DNA of 64,000 bases from Bog-473 sp963807775 (GTDB taxonomy: Bacteria; Actinomycetota; Acidimicrobiia; Acidimicrobiales; RAAP-2): assembly GCA_963807775.1 (NCBI GenBank), contig CAWECY010000010.1:620001-684000 (forward strand). The letters run 5' to 3'. Below the pieces are notes generated by a model. The model had not been told where the DNA came from, searched no databases, and saw only the letters and a list, made by a program, of their open reading frames with translations. The translations under genes and the position numbers were made by a program. Numbering within the stretch: the first letter of the stretch is position 1; each line of letters starts with the position of its first letter. Shown piece after piece: positions 9,204 through 19,115 of this stretch.

Positions 9204-9952
9204 GTGGGGCTGACCCGCAGCAACTCGTCGGCCACGATGGCGCCGTCACGCATGGAGATCCTGCGGCGGGCGGTGTTGGCCACGTCGGGTCGTGGGTCAC
9301 CATGACCACCGCCCGCTCGGGCGACTGCAGGCTCTGGAAGATCTCGAGCACGTGGGCGGCATTGGCCGAGTCGAGTGCGCCCGTGGGCTCGTCGGCCAGC
9401 ACCATCAGCGGATCCGTCACGATGGCCCGGGCGAGTGCCACCCGTTGTTGCTCACCTCCCGACAGTTGCACGGGCCGATGGTCGGCTGCGGCGGCCCAGG
9501 CCGAGCTGTTCGAGCGCCTGGCGTGCCTTGCTCGCGCCGTTCACGCGGCCGCATGTCCCGGTACAGAAGCGCCGTCTCGACGTTGCCCAGGGCGCTCAGG
9601 TGGGGGATGAGGTGGAACTGTTGGAAGACGAACCCGATCGAGTCGCCGCGTAGCCGCGAGCGGGTCGCGTCGTCGAGCGTGCTGACGTCGTGACCGGCCG
9701 ACGCGGACGGTGCCGGCCGTGGGCAGATCGAGCACGCCCAGCAGGCCGAGCATGGTCGACTTTCCCGATCCCGAGGGCCCCACGATCGACGATGAACTCC
9801 CCGGCCATGATCCGCAGGGACACATCGCGCAGCGCGTAGACGACGACCTCCTCGCCGTACATGCGTGACACGTGGTCGAGCTCGAGGAGCGGGCGATCGG
9901 GGGTGTCTACGCCGCTGGACGGGCGACGAGTCGGGCTGGCCGTGGCCGTCAC
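9200..9952 (-). CDS. MacB/LolD-type ABC transporter ATP-binding protein, frame-broken
   Basis: The ATPase partner of the downstream permease. Successive frames give LLELDHVSRMYGEEVVVYAL, Walker A IVGPSGSGKSTMLGLLGVLD, the signature LSGGEQQRVALARAIVTDP, Walker B VLADEPTGALDS and the switch His in VVMVTHDP. The end is GAIVADELLRVSPT, with stop at 9200. About 250 residues are expected, normal for the family. The GTG start at 9952 overlaps the adaptor stop at 9949, so adaptor, ATPase and permease form one coupled operon. Two or more indels disrupt the frame between about 9500 and 9830. Confidence 0.82.
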
Positions 9953-12442
9953 GACGGCTGGTCGACCTCGACGATGACTGTCTGCGCCGGCGCGGAGGCC
10001 CTTCGTGATCTCGATGTAGGACCCTTCGGTGAGACCAGTGGTCACCGGAACCTCGATGACCCTGTCACCTTGCGAGACCTGGACCACCCGAACCACGTCC
10101 GGCCCGTTCCGTTCTGCTTCACCGCGGCGATGGGCACCGTCAGCGCGTTCGACTTCCTGCTGTGTCGACCACATTGATGGAGACGGCCGAGCCGTCGGCG
10201 CCGTTCGAGCCCTGGATGCCTCGATCTTGCCCTTCGTAGACCTGCTGCGATCCTTGCCCGGCGGTGGAGGCGGCGACCTGCGGTCGGCGTGGAGTCGAGC
10301 TCGGTGATCGTGCCCGACGACCGAGTTGTTCTCGCCGTCGATCTGGACGGTGCACGACTGGCCGACCGTGAGCTGCGTCCGGTTGGACGCCGAGGCGTCG
10401 AGGGTCACCGTCAGGTCCGGCTCGGTCAGCGAGAGGATGGCCGTGCCGGGTGCCACCGGGTTGACCTGCCTTGACGTACACCGTGCCCACGCGGGTGGGC
10501 CACGGACCGACGATCATGTCGGTCGGTTCGAAGGTGATGTTGCGTGCGAGCGACTGCAGCGTCACCGTGACCTGGGTCTGGCCCGCCGTCAGCAACGCCG
10601 CGCCAGTCAGCGGCTCGTAGTTCTGGCCGGGCTGCGCCGTTCCCTGCACCGAGAAGTTCACCGAGGTGTTCTGCGTCGGGGCGCTGATCGCGGTGATGAC
10701 GAAGGAGGCTGCGCCGCCCTGGGCCACCGTGGAGGTGTTGGTCGAGATGGTGAGCTTGGGGAGCACCTGGGACGTGATGGTCACCGAGGCACTCGATGGC
10801 GTCCCGATCTGATAGCGCGGCGCTGGACGCCAGTGCCACGGTCAGCACCGGTCGGACTCCACCAGGTTGTCGGTCACGGTTGGGATCTGCACGGTGCAAC
10901 GACGGTCTGCCCGGCGGGCACGATCAGCGTGCCCGCCGGCACGGTGTAGTCGATCCCTGGGTAGCCGTGCCCCCGTAAGACAGGTTGATGGTCAGCGGCG
11001 TGCTCAGGGCCTGGTTCAGCCCGACCGACACGACGTAGGGCTGGCCTTTCTCCAGGTATGTGGTGGCCGAGGTCAGGGTCACCGTCGGGACGGCAGGTTG
11101 CGCCGCCGATGGTGACGACGGCCGAGCCCGGGGACCCCACGCTGTACTGCGACGGACTCGGGGAGAGGGAGACCACGACGTACTTGTTGGGCTGGATCAC
11201 GTTGTTGTTGAGGGTGTCGAGGGTGACGGTGGCGCGTCGTGCTCCCCGCGTCGAGGGTCACCACCGGGTCGGGCACCGTGTAGTCGGTCCCGGCGGTGGC
11301 GTTCCCGGCGAAGCTCAGCGCCACCTGGATGTTCTGTAAGGGGGCCTGGTTGGCGGTGATCGTGAGCGTCGCCGAGCCTCCTGGCGACACGGTGGTGCCA
11401 CCGGTGATCTGCAGCGTGGGTACGGTGTCGTTCGTCGATGGTGGTCTGGGCCGATCGGGACGTCCCCACCGAGTATCCGGTGCCGGCCGCGATCGCCATG
11501 GCGATGGTCGGTGTTCGGTTGCACGGTGCTGGTGACGCGGGTCTGCACGGTGACCGTCGGTCTCGGACGCATCGGCGGTGATGGACCACCGATGTCGGCG
11601 GCGTGACGACGTTCTCTGGGCCTGCGGTCCCGCCCGGGGTGAGGTTGACGGTCAGCGTCGGCGGACTGCGGCTGAGAGATGCTGATGACGAAGTCGGCGG
11701 GTTGCCCTGGCCGTCACCTGGTCCGCCACTGACTGGATCGTGAGGGTCGGGGTGGGGGTCGTCTTCGGGCAATAGTCCGCCGCTCAGCGTCGCCTGGTGC
11801 GAGACGCCCGCTTGGGCGCGCCGCCGGCGTGAACGCTGCCGTCTGGGTGGCCGGCGGACCGATGATCAGGCCGGCGGTGTCCTGGTCGCCCAGCTCGTAG
11901 CCCGTTCCTTGTTCGAGGGACACGGTGACCGACTCGGGCGTGGCCGGCGTGGAGTTCGGATAGTCGTGCTGCGCCTGCCACTGGGCCAGGGCGAACTGCG
12001 TCTGCTCCGTGTAGAGGTCTGTGCTCGGGCCCGCGTAGTCGCCCGCCGCGTCGAGGATCTGCTTGAGCTGCAGCACGTCGGCCCCCGAGTCGCCGGGGAC
12101 GAGGGAGCGGAAGAAGGGTACGGTGCCGTTCTCCGCGATGGCGTCGCGCCCGTTGATGGCGAACATCTCCGAGCCAGCAGTGGTGAATGTCCCGGCCTGG
12201 GCAGAGACGTCGCTGACCAGGCCTTCGGTGGAGGCGGTGACATTACGGATCTGTTTGCGGGCCAGTGTCCCGGTAAGGGCGATCGTCCCTTGCAGCGTTC
12301 GGCGTTGCACCGTGCTCAGGATCACCACCTCTTTGCCGGACGAGCCATTGCTGCTGGACGCCACCGCGAAGGAGATGCCGGCGGCGGCCAGCACGGCGAC
12401 CGCGAGCACGACGGCTCCTATGGTCTTCTGTCTCCGCGACAT
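9949..12442 (-). CDS. MacA/HlyD-like adaptor with PG-binding and Calx-beta repeats, frame-broken
   Basis: It starts MSRRQKTIGAVVLAVAVL, a membrane anchor. RTLQGTIALTGTLARKQIRN then begins the HlyD/MacA lipoyl-barrel region. A peptidoglycan-binding-1-like unit follows (PGDSGADVLQLKQILDAAGD). Then come three to four Calx-beta-type repeats, for example SFAGNATAGTDYTVPDPVVT, PSQYSVGSPGSAVVTI, TAQPGQNYEPLTGAALLTAG. The second half of the adaptor (TVYVKAG, GTAILSLTEPDLTVTLDASA, SYIEITKGLRAGD) runs to the stop at 9949. Roughly 830 residues are expected over about eight frame breaks. The role is to link the permease to the cell envelope in export. The Calx-beta insertion is unusual for MacA proteins. 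Confidence 0.75.
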
Positions 12443-12488
12443 CGATGTTCCCCCGGAGTGGTCTTCTAGCGCCTGCGTCGGTCGCCGG

Positions 12489-13163
12489 TCACGTCCCGCC
12501 TTGCTGGGCGACCGCTGCGCATTGCTGCAGGTCGCTGCTGCTGAGGAGGCTCTGGCCCGGCGGAGCCTTGAACCCCGATGCGCCACCGCCCCCACTCCCT
12601 CCGGTCCCGCCGAACGAGAACAACAGCCCTTTGGCGTTCGGGGTCGGCTGGGGGATCCCCCAGCCCCGGGAGATCATGCACTTGCGCCAGCGCAAGTAGT
12701 CCTTGTTCTCCTTCTCGACCTGCGCCGGGGTCAGATTGTCCTGGGCGGTCTCCTCGGTCTTGAGAGCCTGGAGGATGTCGCTCTTCGTGGCGCAAGTGCC
12801 GAGATTCTTTAGATAGCTGGGATTGTTGGCGGGCGACGAGGGATCGGCGGGGTTGGGCGCCCCGACGAAGGTCACGCCGAGGTTGCTCAGGCAGGACTGA
12901 AAGACACCGATGGCGGTGAAGAGAGCGGTAGTTGGACTCTGTTGTGCCAGTGGGATGGTGGCCTCGGTGGCGCCGACGGCCGTCTTGCCGTGACCGCCGG
13001 TAGGGAGCGCGCCCGGTGGCACCTGTCCGGCCTGGATGATGACCGTCTTCCCAGTGGAGGCGGGATTGCTCGAACACGCCGAGATACCCAGGGCAAGGAG
13101 TGCCAGCGAGACGTAGACCCAGGGTCGCGCCTGGTATCCGGACTGAAATTTCCCCCCGTACAC
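12489..13163 (-). CDS. Export-operon lipoprotein
   Basis: 224 residues with a lipoprotein signal peptide (LALLALGISAC, lipidated Cys about residue 30). The mature part has several conserved-looking Cys and the motif DYLRWRKCMISRGWGIPQP, then a Gly-rich C-terminus. It lies 46 bases upstream of the MacA-like adaptor on the same strand, so it is probably the first gene of the export operon (lipoprotein - adaptor - ATPase - permease). I infer a role as a surface-anchored partner of the exporter; no family name is assigned. The start is a GTG. Confidence 0.72.
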   Translation of the reverse strand: MYGGKFQSGYQARPWVYVSLALLALGISACSSNPASTGKTVIIQAGQVPPGALPTGGHGKTAVGATEATIPLAQQSPTTALFTAIGVFQSCLSNLGVTFVGAPNPADPSSPANNPSYLKNLGTCATKSDILQALKTEETAQDNLTPAQVEKENKDYLRWRKCMISRGWGIPQPTPNAKGLLFSFGGTGGSGGGGASGFKAPPGQSLLSSSDLQQCAAVAQQGGT

Positions 13164-13458
13164 AGGCCAAATAGTACTGACATCGCCTGGTCATCACAGG
13201 GCGGCCAAATCCTGATTTCCAGTACGGCGCTGGACCGCGCCATCGTGGTGAACGGAGGGTTCGATGTTTTGGGGCTCCGCAGGCGGCCTGTCCTGCTGCT
13301 TAGCGCCAGCTGGCATTTGGTCCTTCTCGACATACAGCCGGTTCGCTGAAAGTAATTGCGTCAGGTCGCCATCCCGGACGCGACGCCGCTGGTCTCGTTG
13401 GAGCCGGGCCGGCCGTCATCCCGGTTACCAACGACGTGACGAAGGCACGTGCTGTCAT

Positions 13459-14747
13459 TCAGGTGCCTTCGTTGCTGGCCATCTCCAAGACGAGCGCCGG
13501 CCAGGTGAAGCCCGACTCGGCCCCGGCGCCACCCGGTTCGCCCGACCAGGCGTCGTAGAACTCGCGGAAGCCGTGAGCTCCGACGAGCGCTTCGAGGTCC
13601 GACCGCACCTTGCCGGCGACGTCCACGCGGCCAAGCCGCATGGCAAGCAGGTGGGCCCAGTAGGCAGTCGCGCCCCACACCGCGTTACCGTCCCATTGGA
13701 CGAACGAGTGGACGCCTGCCCCTGCTGTGACCGTGCCCGCAGCGAAACCCTGGGGACCCCACATCGGTCCCTTTGGGCAGAGGTGGCGATCGGCCACCGT
13801 GGCTGACACGCCCCGTTCGGCGAACCTGCGTGCCGCGGCGGGGATCAGGCCCATGGCTCCGGTGCCTTGGAGTTGCCGGCGACCAACCAGGTCGTAGGCG
13901 ACGAAGATTCGGCCGTCTTCCCACCACAGCTCCTGTTCCATGGCCTCGGCCACGGTGTCGGCGGTCGCGTCCGCCCACGAGGCGTCCACCGCCCGGCCTC
14001 GGGCTCGGCAGGCCGCCGCCACCTCCTCCAGCGCCAGGAGGTACCACCCGCACATCGTTGGGTCGTAGACCACGAAACCGTGCGAGCGGGCCCGCGCCCC
14101 ATCCGGCGACATGTGTGCCGCCACTGCCGACAAGGTCAGGTCCTTGAGCCTGGCCAATGTGTGACTGAGCGTGCCGTCGAGCAGTGGCCGCATGACGCGC
14201 TGCCCTCCGTCCCGGTCTCGAAGGGATGGAGGCAGACCGGCAAGACGCCGTTGTCCACAGCACGCCGTACAGCCAGGGCCCGAAGCTGGCCGAGCGCAGC
14301 GTCGAGAAGGGTGTCGGCTGCAGTCCCATCCTCCACAGACAACCGCGCCGCGGCGTACGCAGCTACGGGCGGATCAATGAACGGTGTCCGGTCGCCCACC
14401 AGCATGGGACCGAACAGCTCTTCGATCAGGCGCTGCGCTTCGTCTGCGCCGGGTATGAAGCGCTGGTGCGAGAGCAGTCCGTCGGGCAGCAAGTTGGCTC
14501 GGTAGAGGGTCGTGAGCTCCTCCACGGCCAAGCCGGCGTCGAGGTGTCGCATGGCCAGGGCGTGATAGCCGCTGTCCCAGGCGAAAAGCGCCGGATAGAG
14601 CTGGACGTCAGGGACGTGGAAGATGCCGTCGAACGTGTGCACGCGGTGCCGCTCGAACAAGGTGGCGCAGTGCTGCTCCAGGCTCCTCACTCCTCCATCA
14701 GCATGCCACCCATGAGGATGTGGGTGGATGAGGCGACGGTCCAACAC
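13459..14747 (-). CDS. MGH1/GH63-like glycoside hydrolase, frame-broken
   Basis: Two overlapping frames encode one (alpha/alpha)6-barrel glycosidase resembling mannosylglycerate hydrolase MGH1/GH63. The N-terminal frame (14747 to about 14200) has the family motif FAWDSGYHALAMRHLD. The C-terminal frame has ELWWEDGRIFVAYDLVG, GPMWGPQGFAAGTV and HGFREFYDAWSGEPGG. One missing base near 14203 (in GGAGGGCAGC) joins them as ...EGQRVMRPLLDGTL. The total is about 430 residues, normal for the family. The substrate is probably an alpha-linked glucosyl or mannosyl compound. The gene follows the GT4 gene on the same strand. Confidence 0.75.
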
Positions 14748-14795
14748 CGGCGGGGCAAGCTCGCGGTCGACCGGGTCGCCATTACGTCGCCAACA

Positions 14796-16120
14796 TCACA
14801 ACGAGGACCGCACCTCCATCAATGCTTGTTCGATGGCGCTCGCCGGAGCATCGTCGACGGCCCGGAACCGAGCAGCCAACGACCCGCCGGCCTGGCCGAT
14901 GGTCGCCAGCTTCTCGGGATCCAAAAGGTAGGTCTCGAGCTGTTCGGTGAGCTCCGGCAGATGCGCAGGGTCTTGGATGATGACACAGTTGGCGCCGTCG
15001 ACGAGCGAGTCACGGAAAGGCAATTTGTCAGCCATCTCGGAAGAGAGGAACAGCGGGGCGCCCCTCTTGAGTGCCTCCACGGGGACCCGTGACACGTGGG
15101 CGTCCACGTCGAATCGTCGCTCCAGCGAGCACAACAGCGAGCACGCGTCCAGCAGACCGGGCACGCGCCAGGGAGCGATGAAAGGGAGGAATACCGCTCG
15201 ATCCCGGACGAACTTGGTCGCCGCCAGCTCCTCTAGGAACGGGACCAGCAAGTTGTCGGGTCCACCGATGGCCCCGAGAAGCGAGAAGTCGACTCCTCGC
15301 TGGGCCAGCACCTCGAGCGCCGCGATCAGGTCGTGGGTTCCTTTCGCGCGGCAACCTTGCCCAGCACGCCAATGACGGGCCCGACCGGTGGCGGTGTCTC
15401 GAGATTATGGCTCAGCATGTCCAAGACTCGATCCGAGAGCTGCATTTCACGAAAACGCTCCACGGCTGACGCCCGAAATTCCTCGAGGACCAGCGGCGAA
15501 TGGGGTCGAGAGAAGTAGTCCGGGATCTGGCTGACGGACCTCATGATCATCCGCCTTCCATCGGCACCGAGATCCATTAGTACGCGACGTGTGCGTTGGC
15601 CGGTGAACACGTAATCGGCCCGACGCAGCGCCCATCCGTAGGCGGCGCCAAGGTCGCGGTGCTTGGCCAGGCGCCCGATGTCGCTACCGGCATGGAGAAG
15701 CATCAGACGTGCGCCTGAGGCCTGAGCGAGTTGCGCCGCCACCAGTCCGTACGGCTCGAGATACCAGCCGACGATCAGATCGAAGGCCAAGGAGCTGACC
15801 AGGTCGATGCCCCGTCCGAACAGTTTGGATGCGTACGGCTGCGCCCATGGAATGGGGACGGACAAGTCTGCAGGCAAAGGGCTCGTGTGGTGCACGATGA
15901 CCCGTCCACCTGTGGTTGAAACGGCGAGAGCGGCGAGCCATGCTTCGTCTTCGGGCAAGAGGAGCTGGCGGCCGCTCAGTTCCACCTCGTCGGCATTCGT
16001 GAGCACATGGACCTCGTGGCCACGTTCCATGAGCGTCCGGGCCGTGTTGAGCGTCCGGTTGCTCGTTCCCCCTTCGATCGGGGGGTACTTAGCTACGATG
16101 AGGAGTCGCACAATCGACAC
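14796..16120 (-). CDS. Glycosyltransferase family 4 protein, frame-broken
   Basis: The N-terminal frame (16120-15326) has the GT-B acceptor domain, opening LLIVAKYPPIEGGTSNRTLN and reaching PPVGPVIGVLGKVAARK. The C-terminal frame resumes LAQRGVDFSLLGAIGGPDNL with the donor-binding Rossmann domain. One missing base in AAAGGAACCC (about 15345) joins them as GKVAARKGTHDLIAALEVLA. About 440 residues are expected. The enzyme would transfer a sugar from a nucleotide donor to a glycan or lipid acceptor. It lies between a glycosidase and a glycosidase-like lipoprotein, so a surface-glycan role is inferred. Confidence 0.78.
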
Positions 16121-16174
16121 CTGGCGAGACGCACGTCCGGCCGGCCAGCAAATCGGAGACGCGTCGGACTCCTG

Positions 16175-17458
16175 TCATGGTTGTTTGATGGCCGCTGCGT
16201 ACGCTGAGCCCACTGAGGTGAAGAGACCCGCTTCGAGGTTCGCCGACTGGCGCTGGGCCGCCAGGTTGCGCACCTTGACGACCGATGTCTTCTGCAATTT
16301 GGGGGTCCATTTGACATAGGCAAAGAACAGCCCGGTCGAGTATGGGGACACGAGGGCAAAGTGGTGATCGAGACCGTATTGGGTCACAGCCGTGACAAAG
16401 CGGGCATCCAACGGCTTCCAGAAGCTCCAACTCTCCTCCTTTTCCTCTACCAGCTGGCTGTCGGATCTGGGAAGTCCGGCCGGATCCGTTTTCGACAACC
16501 ACGTCTCGTCCATGACGATGGGCTTGTGGTCGGCCGCGGCGATCTCGGTGATCTGTTGGAGGTTCGCGAGTTGCGAGTGGCCGGTCGGATAGAGGTGGAC
16601 GCTCAGGTAGTCAGCAAAGGTTCGCGTGGCAATCACTTGCGCGATGGCAGGATTCTCCCATGTCCCGATCCCCGCTCCGACCGCGGTGGTGTGTACTTGG
16701 AGGCCGTCCAACTCTTCGTTGACCAAGGTCGCGACGGCGGAAGGCGTCGACAGCGGAAATCCGAGTTGCTGGGAAAGACTCGAGGGCTGGTCCATGATGG
16801 TGACGTAGGTCGGATGAAGGTCATCGATGATCAGCTGTGCTTCTTCTCGCTGTAGCTGCGCATATTCGGCCATGGTAAGCCCGTCATAATCGGCATGGAG
16901 TTCAGGGAAAGTCGGTGAAGCGGACAAGGGATCGAGTTCGACTGACAGCACCATGTGGTCCTGGGCAACTCTGGCGGCCACGCGTTCGTAAAAGGAGAGG
17001 TAGGCGGATGAGTCGGGGAAGGTCGGTAACAACATCGGGTACCCGATGTCGACGACGACACCGTTCATGCCCAGTTGGAGGAAGCGCGCCAAGGTGTTGG
17101 TGACCGTGGTCAATGTATCGGGGGCGAGCAGAGCCTTTCCTCGGTTCCCGTCAGCTACCCCGAGGTCACCCGCAGTGATCGTGCTCCCAGAAGGCGTTTG
17201 CGGGTCGATCGCTCCTGACTGCAGCTGACTATCGAAGTTGGCGAGGTTCGTCTCCAACGTGGCGTACGTGGCCCGGTATGCCGCTGGAACCACGGAGGGG
17301 ACCGACGGTGACGCATGAGGAGATGATGCATGAGGAGGTGGCAAAGTCGTCGTGCTCGACGAGCAGGACGCCACAAGGCTGCCGCCCAAAAGCACGAGCA
17401 GCGTGCCGCAAGCTCGAGCCGTCCATTGCGACGACCATGGGGTCGGAAGAAGTCTCAC
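16175..17458 (-). CDS. Secreted glycosidase-like lipoprotein
   Basis: About 427 residues. The signal peptide ends in a lipobox (LLGGSLVASC). The mature part looks like a TIM barrel: VVVDIGYPMLLPTFPD, VLSVELDPLSASP, YLSVHLYPTGHSQ, and a candidate catalytic segment PIVMDETWLSKTDPAGL, whose Glu sits where clan GH-A enzymes keep their nucleophile. I chose the GTG at 17458 because it starts just before the signal peptide and clears the upstream sulfotransferase stop; an in-frame start at 17512 would overlap it. The hydrolase call is a structural guess and the substrate is unknown. Confidence 0.6.
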   Translation of the reverse strand: MRLLPTPWSSQWTARACGTLLVLLGGSLVASCSSSTTTLPPPHASSPHASPSVPSVVPAAYRATYATLETNLANFDSQLQSGAIDPQTPSGSTITAGDLGVADGNRGKALLAPDTLTTVTNTLARFLQLGMNGVVVDIGYPMLLPTFPDSSAYLSFYERVAARVAQDHMVLSVELDPLSASPTFPELHADYDGLTMAEYAQLQREEAQLIIDDLHPTYVTIMDQPSSLSQQLGFPLSTPSAVATLVNEELDGLQVHTTAVGAGIGTWENPAIAQVIATRTFADYLSVHLYPTGHSQLANLQQITEIAAADHKPIVMDETWLSKTDPAGLPRSDSQLVEEKEESWSFWKPLDARFVTAVTQYGLDHHFALVSPYSTGLFFAYVKWTPKLQKTSVVKVRNLAAQRQSANLEAGLFTSVGSAYAAAIKQP

Positions 17459-17475
17459 CGGCTTGGAAGTATTCC

Positions 17476-18291
17476 CTACGCCGGCACGAATCCGCGGCCA
17501 CCCCACACCCATCGATCTGGAAGAGGCGGAAGCTCGCTCCGGACCGCTCCGTACCGCTCCAGAAGTTCTTCGGTATAGTCGTCGGCCTGGCGTCGGTAGC
17601 GGGTCGGCGGCAGAACGATGTCTTCGTGCTCGATCTCCAGGAAGTCGAGGATGTCCTTAACCGCAGCATCTCGTTCATCCACGAAGGTCTCGTAGACGAG
17701 GTCTAGGTGAGGGATGTCGTTTCGCTGGAACATCGCCTTCCATGACTGTTCGCTCCGGATCAGATAGTCCTCGAACCAGCGCAGCTGCTGCAGGTCCACG
17801 TCCGCCGCCGTCCGCGCGCGTGTCTTGCCTTCGACTAACCACCATTGCCGGTCCTGTACGGCCCTCCAGTACGAGATGGCCTGGCGAGCCGTGTCGAGGC
17901 GCGACAGATGGACGCAGTGCACATCCGGAAAGAACTGGCGCAGGATTGGGCCAGGCCAACGCGGCACCGTGCCAGGGAGTGCCCTGATTCTCGTGACGAA
18001 GTCGCGCATCTGCTCCCAGTGCAGCTTGGCGGAGAAGATGCCGTTCTCGGTAGTACCGAAATCTAGGGCCTTCTTCAGATAGAGCAACGGTGAAGTGTCG
18101 GTGGACAGGCCGAACCGCTCATGCCAGTTGGCAACGCCGTCGTGGCCGAAATACTCCTCCGGGATTCCGGCCATCCCCGTCCACTTCAGTGCTTCGGCGA
18201 GGAGCCAGCTTCCAGTGCGCGGCGTCGTGACGATCAGGCATGATCGTCGGGGCGTCACGGTCTCGGCCCGCACGGGCGCGAACCCTACCAT
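17476..18291 (-). CDS. Stf0-family sulfotransferase
   Basis: 271 residues. The PAPS 5'-phosphosulfate loop is near the N-terminus (IVTTPRTGSWLLAEALKWTG). A later segment, HCVHLSRLDTARQAISYWRA, matches the Stf0 3'-phosphate-binding region (R and S). WQ/WEQM and RYRRQADDYTEELLERY are typical of Stf0 enzymes, whose characterised member sulfates trehalose. The acceptor here is not known; the neighbouring glycosidase and GT4 genes point to a sugar or glycolipid. The gene is divergent from the SDR operon and directly upstream of the glycosidase-like lipoprotein. Confidence 0.85.
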   Translation of the reverse strand: MVGFAPVRAETVTPRRSCLIVTTPRTGSWLLAEALKWTGMAGIPEEYFGHDGVANWHERFGLSTDTSPLLYLKKALDFGTTENGIFSAKLHWEQMRDFVTRIRALPGTVPRWPGPILRQFFPDVHCVHLSRLDTARQAISYWRAVQDRQWWLVEGKTRARTAADVDLQQLRWFEDYLIRSEQSWKAMFQRNDIPHLDLVYETFVDERDAAVKDILDFLEIEHEDIVLPPTRYRRQADDYTEELLERYGAVRSELPPLPDRWVWGGRGFVPA

Positions 18292-18359
18292 CGCCCCGCG
18301 CGGCGCCTCAGGTGTCGCTACGTGACCTAAGAGGGATTTGTCTGCCCCGCTGTGGGATC

Positions 18360-19115
18360 ATGCTCCCGATGATGGCTCCGACCGCTGATGGTGACCCACG
18401 CAAGGTCGTGCTTCTGTCCGGTGCTTCGGGACAGATCGGCACTGCGTTTTGCAAACGGTTGTCCTCCGCCTACCGCATCGTAGCCGTCCGCAATCAGCGT
18501 CTTTTGGACGTACCCTCCCAGCTGCAAATGGACGTTGACCCGCTCGACGACAGCGGTGAGCAGGTCGAGGGTTCAGAAGTGTTCGAGGTGCAAGCTGACC
18601 TCAGAGAGGCTCAGCAGCGTGGCCGAGTCGTCGAACTGGCCTTAGCCCGGTTCGGAGTCATCGACGCGCTAGTGAATCTGATCGGCGTTCGTGGCGGCCG
18701 CGGTCGCATGATGGACAACGCGCTGGCCGAGATGCAGTATCTCGTCCACGTCAACGCTGTGGTGCCGATCGAACTGGCTATCGAGGTCACCCGGACCTAC
18801 TGGCGTCATCACGATCTCGAAAATGCAACGCGCAACCGGGTTGTGGTGAACGTCGCCGCCGCCTCCGGGCTGAATCGGTCGCCTCGATTTGCGGGAGCCG
18901 TCTTCAGCGCAAGCAAGGCGGCACAACTCCGCCTGTCTCACTATCTGTCCGACGAACTGAGCCCGCTCAATGTTAGAGTCCTCACCCTCGCACCCATCCG
19001 AGTTACCGGGATGACTTCAGCCGAGCGTGTGGTCACGGCGATCGAGTCGGCGATCGAGGGGAGTGAAACCGGAACCACGCTGGTGCTGCGCAACGACGGC
19101 GAGGCAATCGTATGA
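18360..19115 (+). CDS. Short-chain dehydrogenase/reductase
   Basis: About 251 residues with a Rossmann fold. The nucleotide loop is LLSGASGQIGTAF, LVNLIGVRGGRGRMM corresponds to the NNAG strand, and the catalytic region has VNVAAASG followed by FSASKAAQLRLSHYLSDELS. The Tyr of the YxxxK motif is replaced by Phe or Ser here (FSASKAA), so classical catalysis may be impaired. The stop overlaps the next ATG (ATGA, 19112-19115), so SDR, 2OG oxygenase and LLM oxidoreductase are translationally coupled. I took the ATG at 18360; upstream in-frame sequence overlaps the divergent gene. Confidence 0.78.
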   Translation: MLPMMAPTADGDPRKVVLLSGASGQIGTAFCKRLSSAYRIVAVRNQRLLDVPSQLQMDVDPLDDSGEQVEGSEVFEVQADLREAQQRGRVVELALARFGVIDALVNLIGVRGGRGRMMDNALAEMQYLVHVNAVVPIELAIEVTRTYWRHHDLENATRNRVVVNVAAASGLNRSPRFAGAVFSASKAAQLRLSHYLSDELSPLNVRVLTLAPIRVTGMTSAERVVTAIESAIEGSETGTTLVLRNDGEAIV

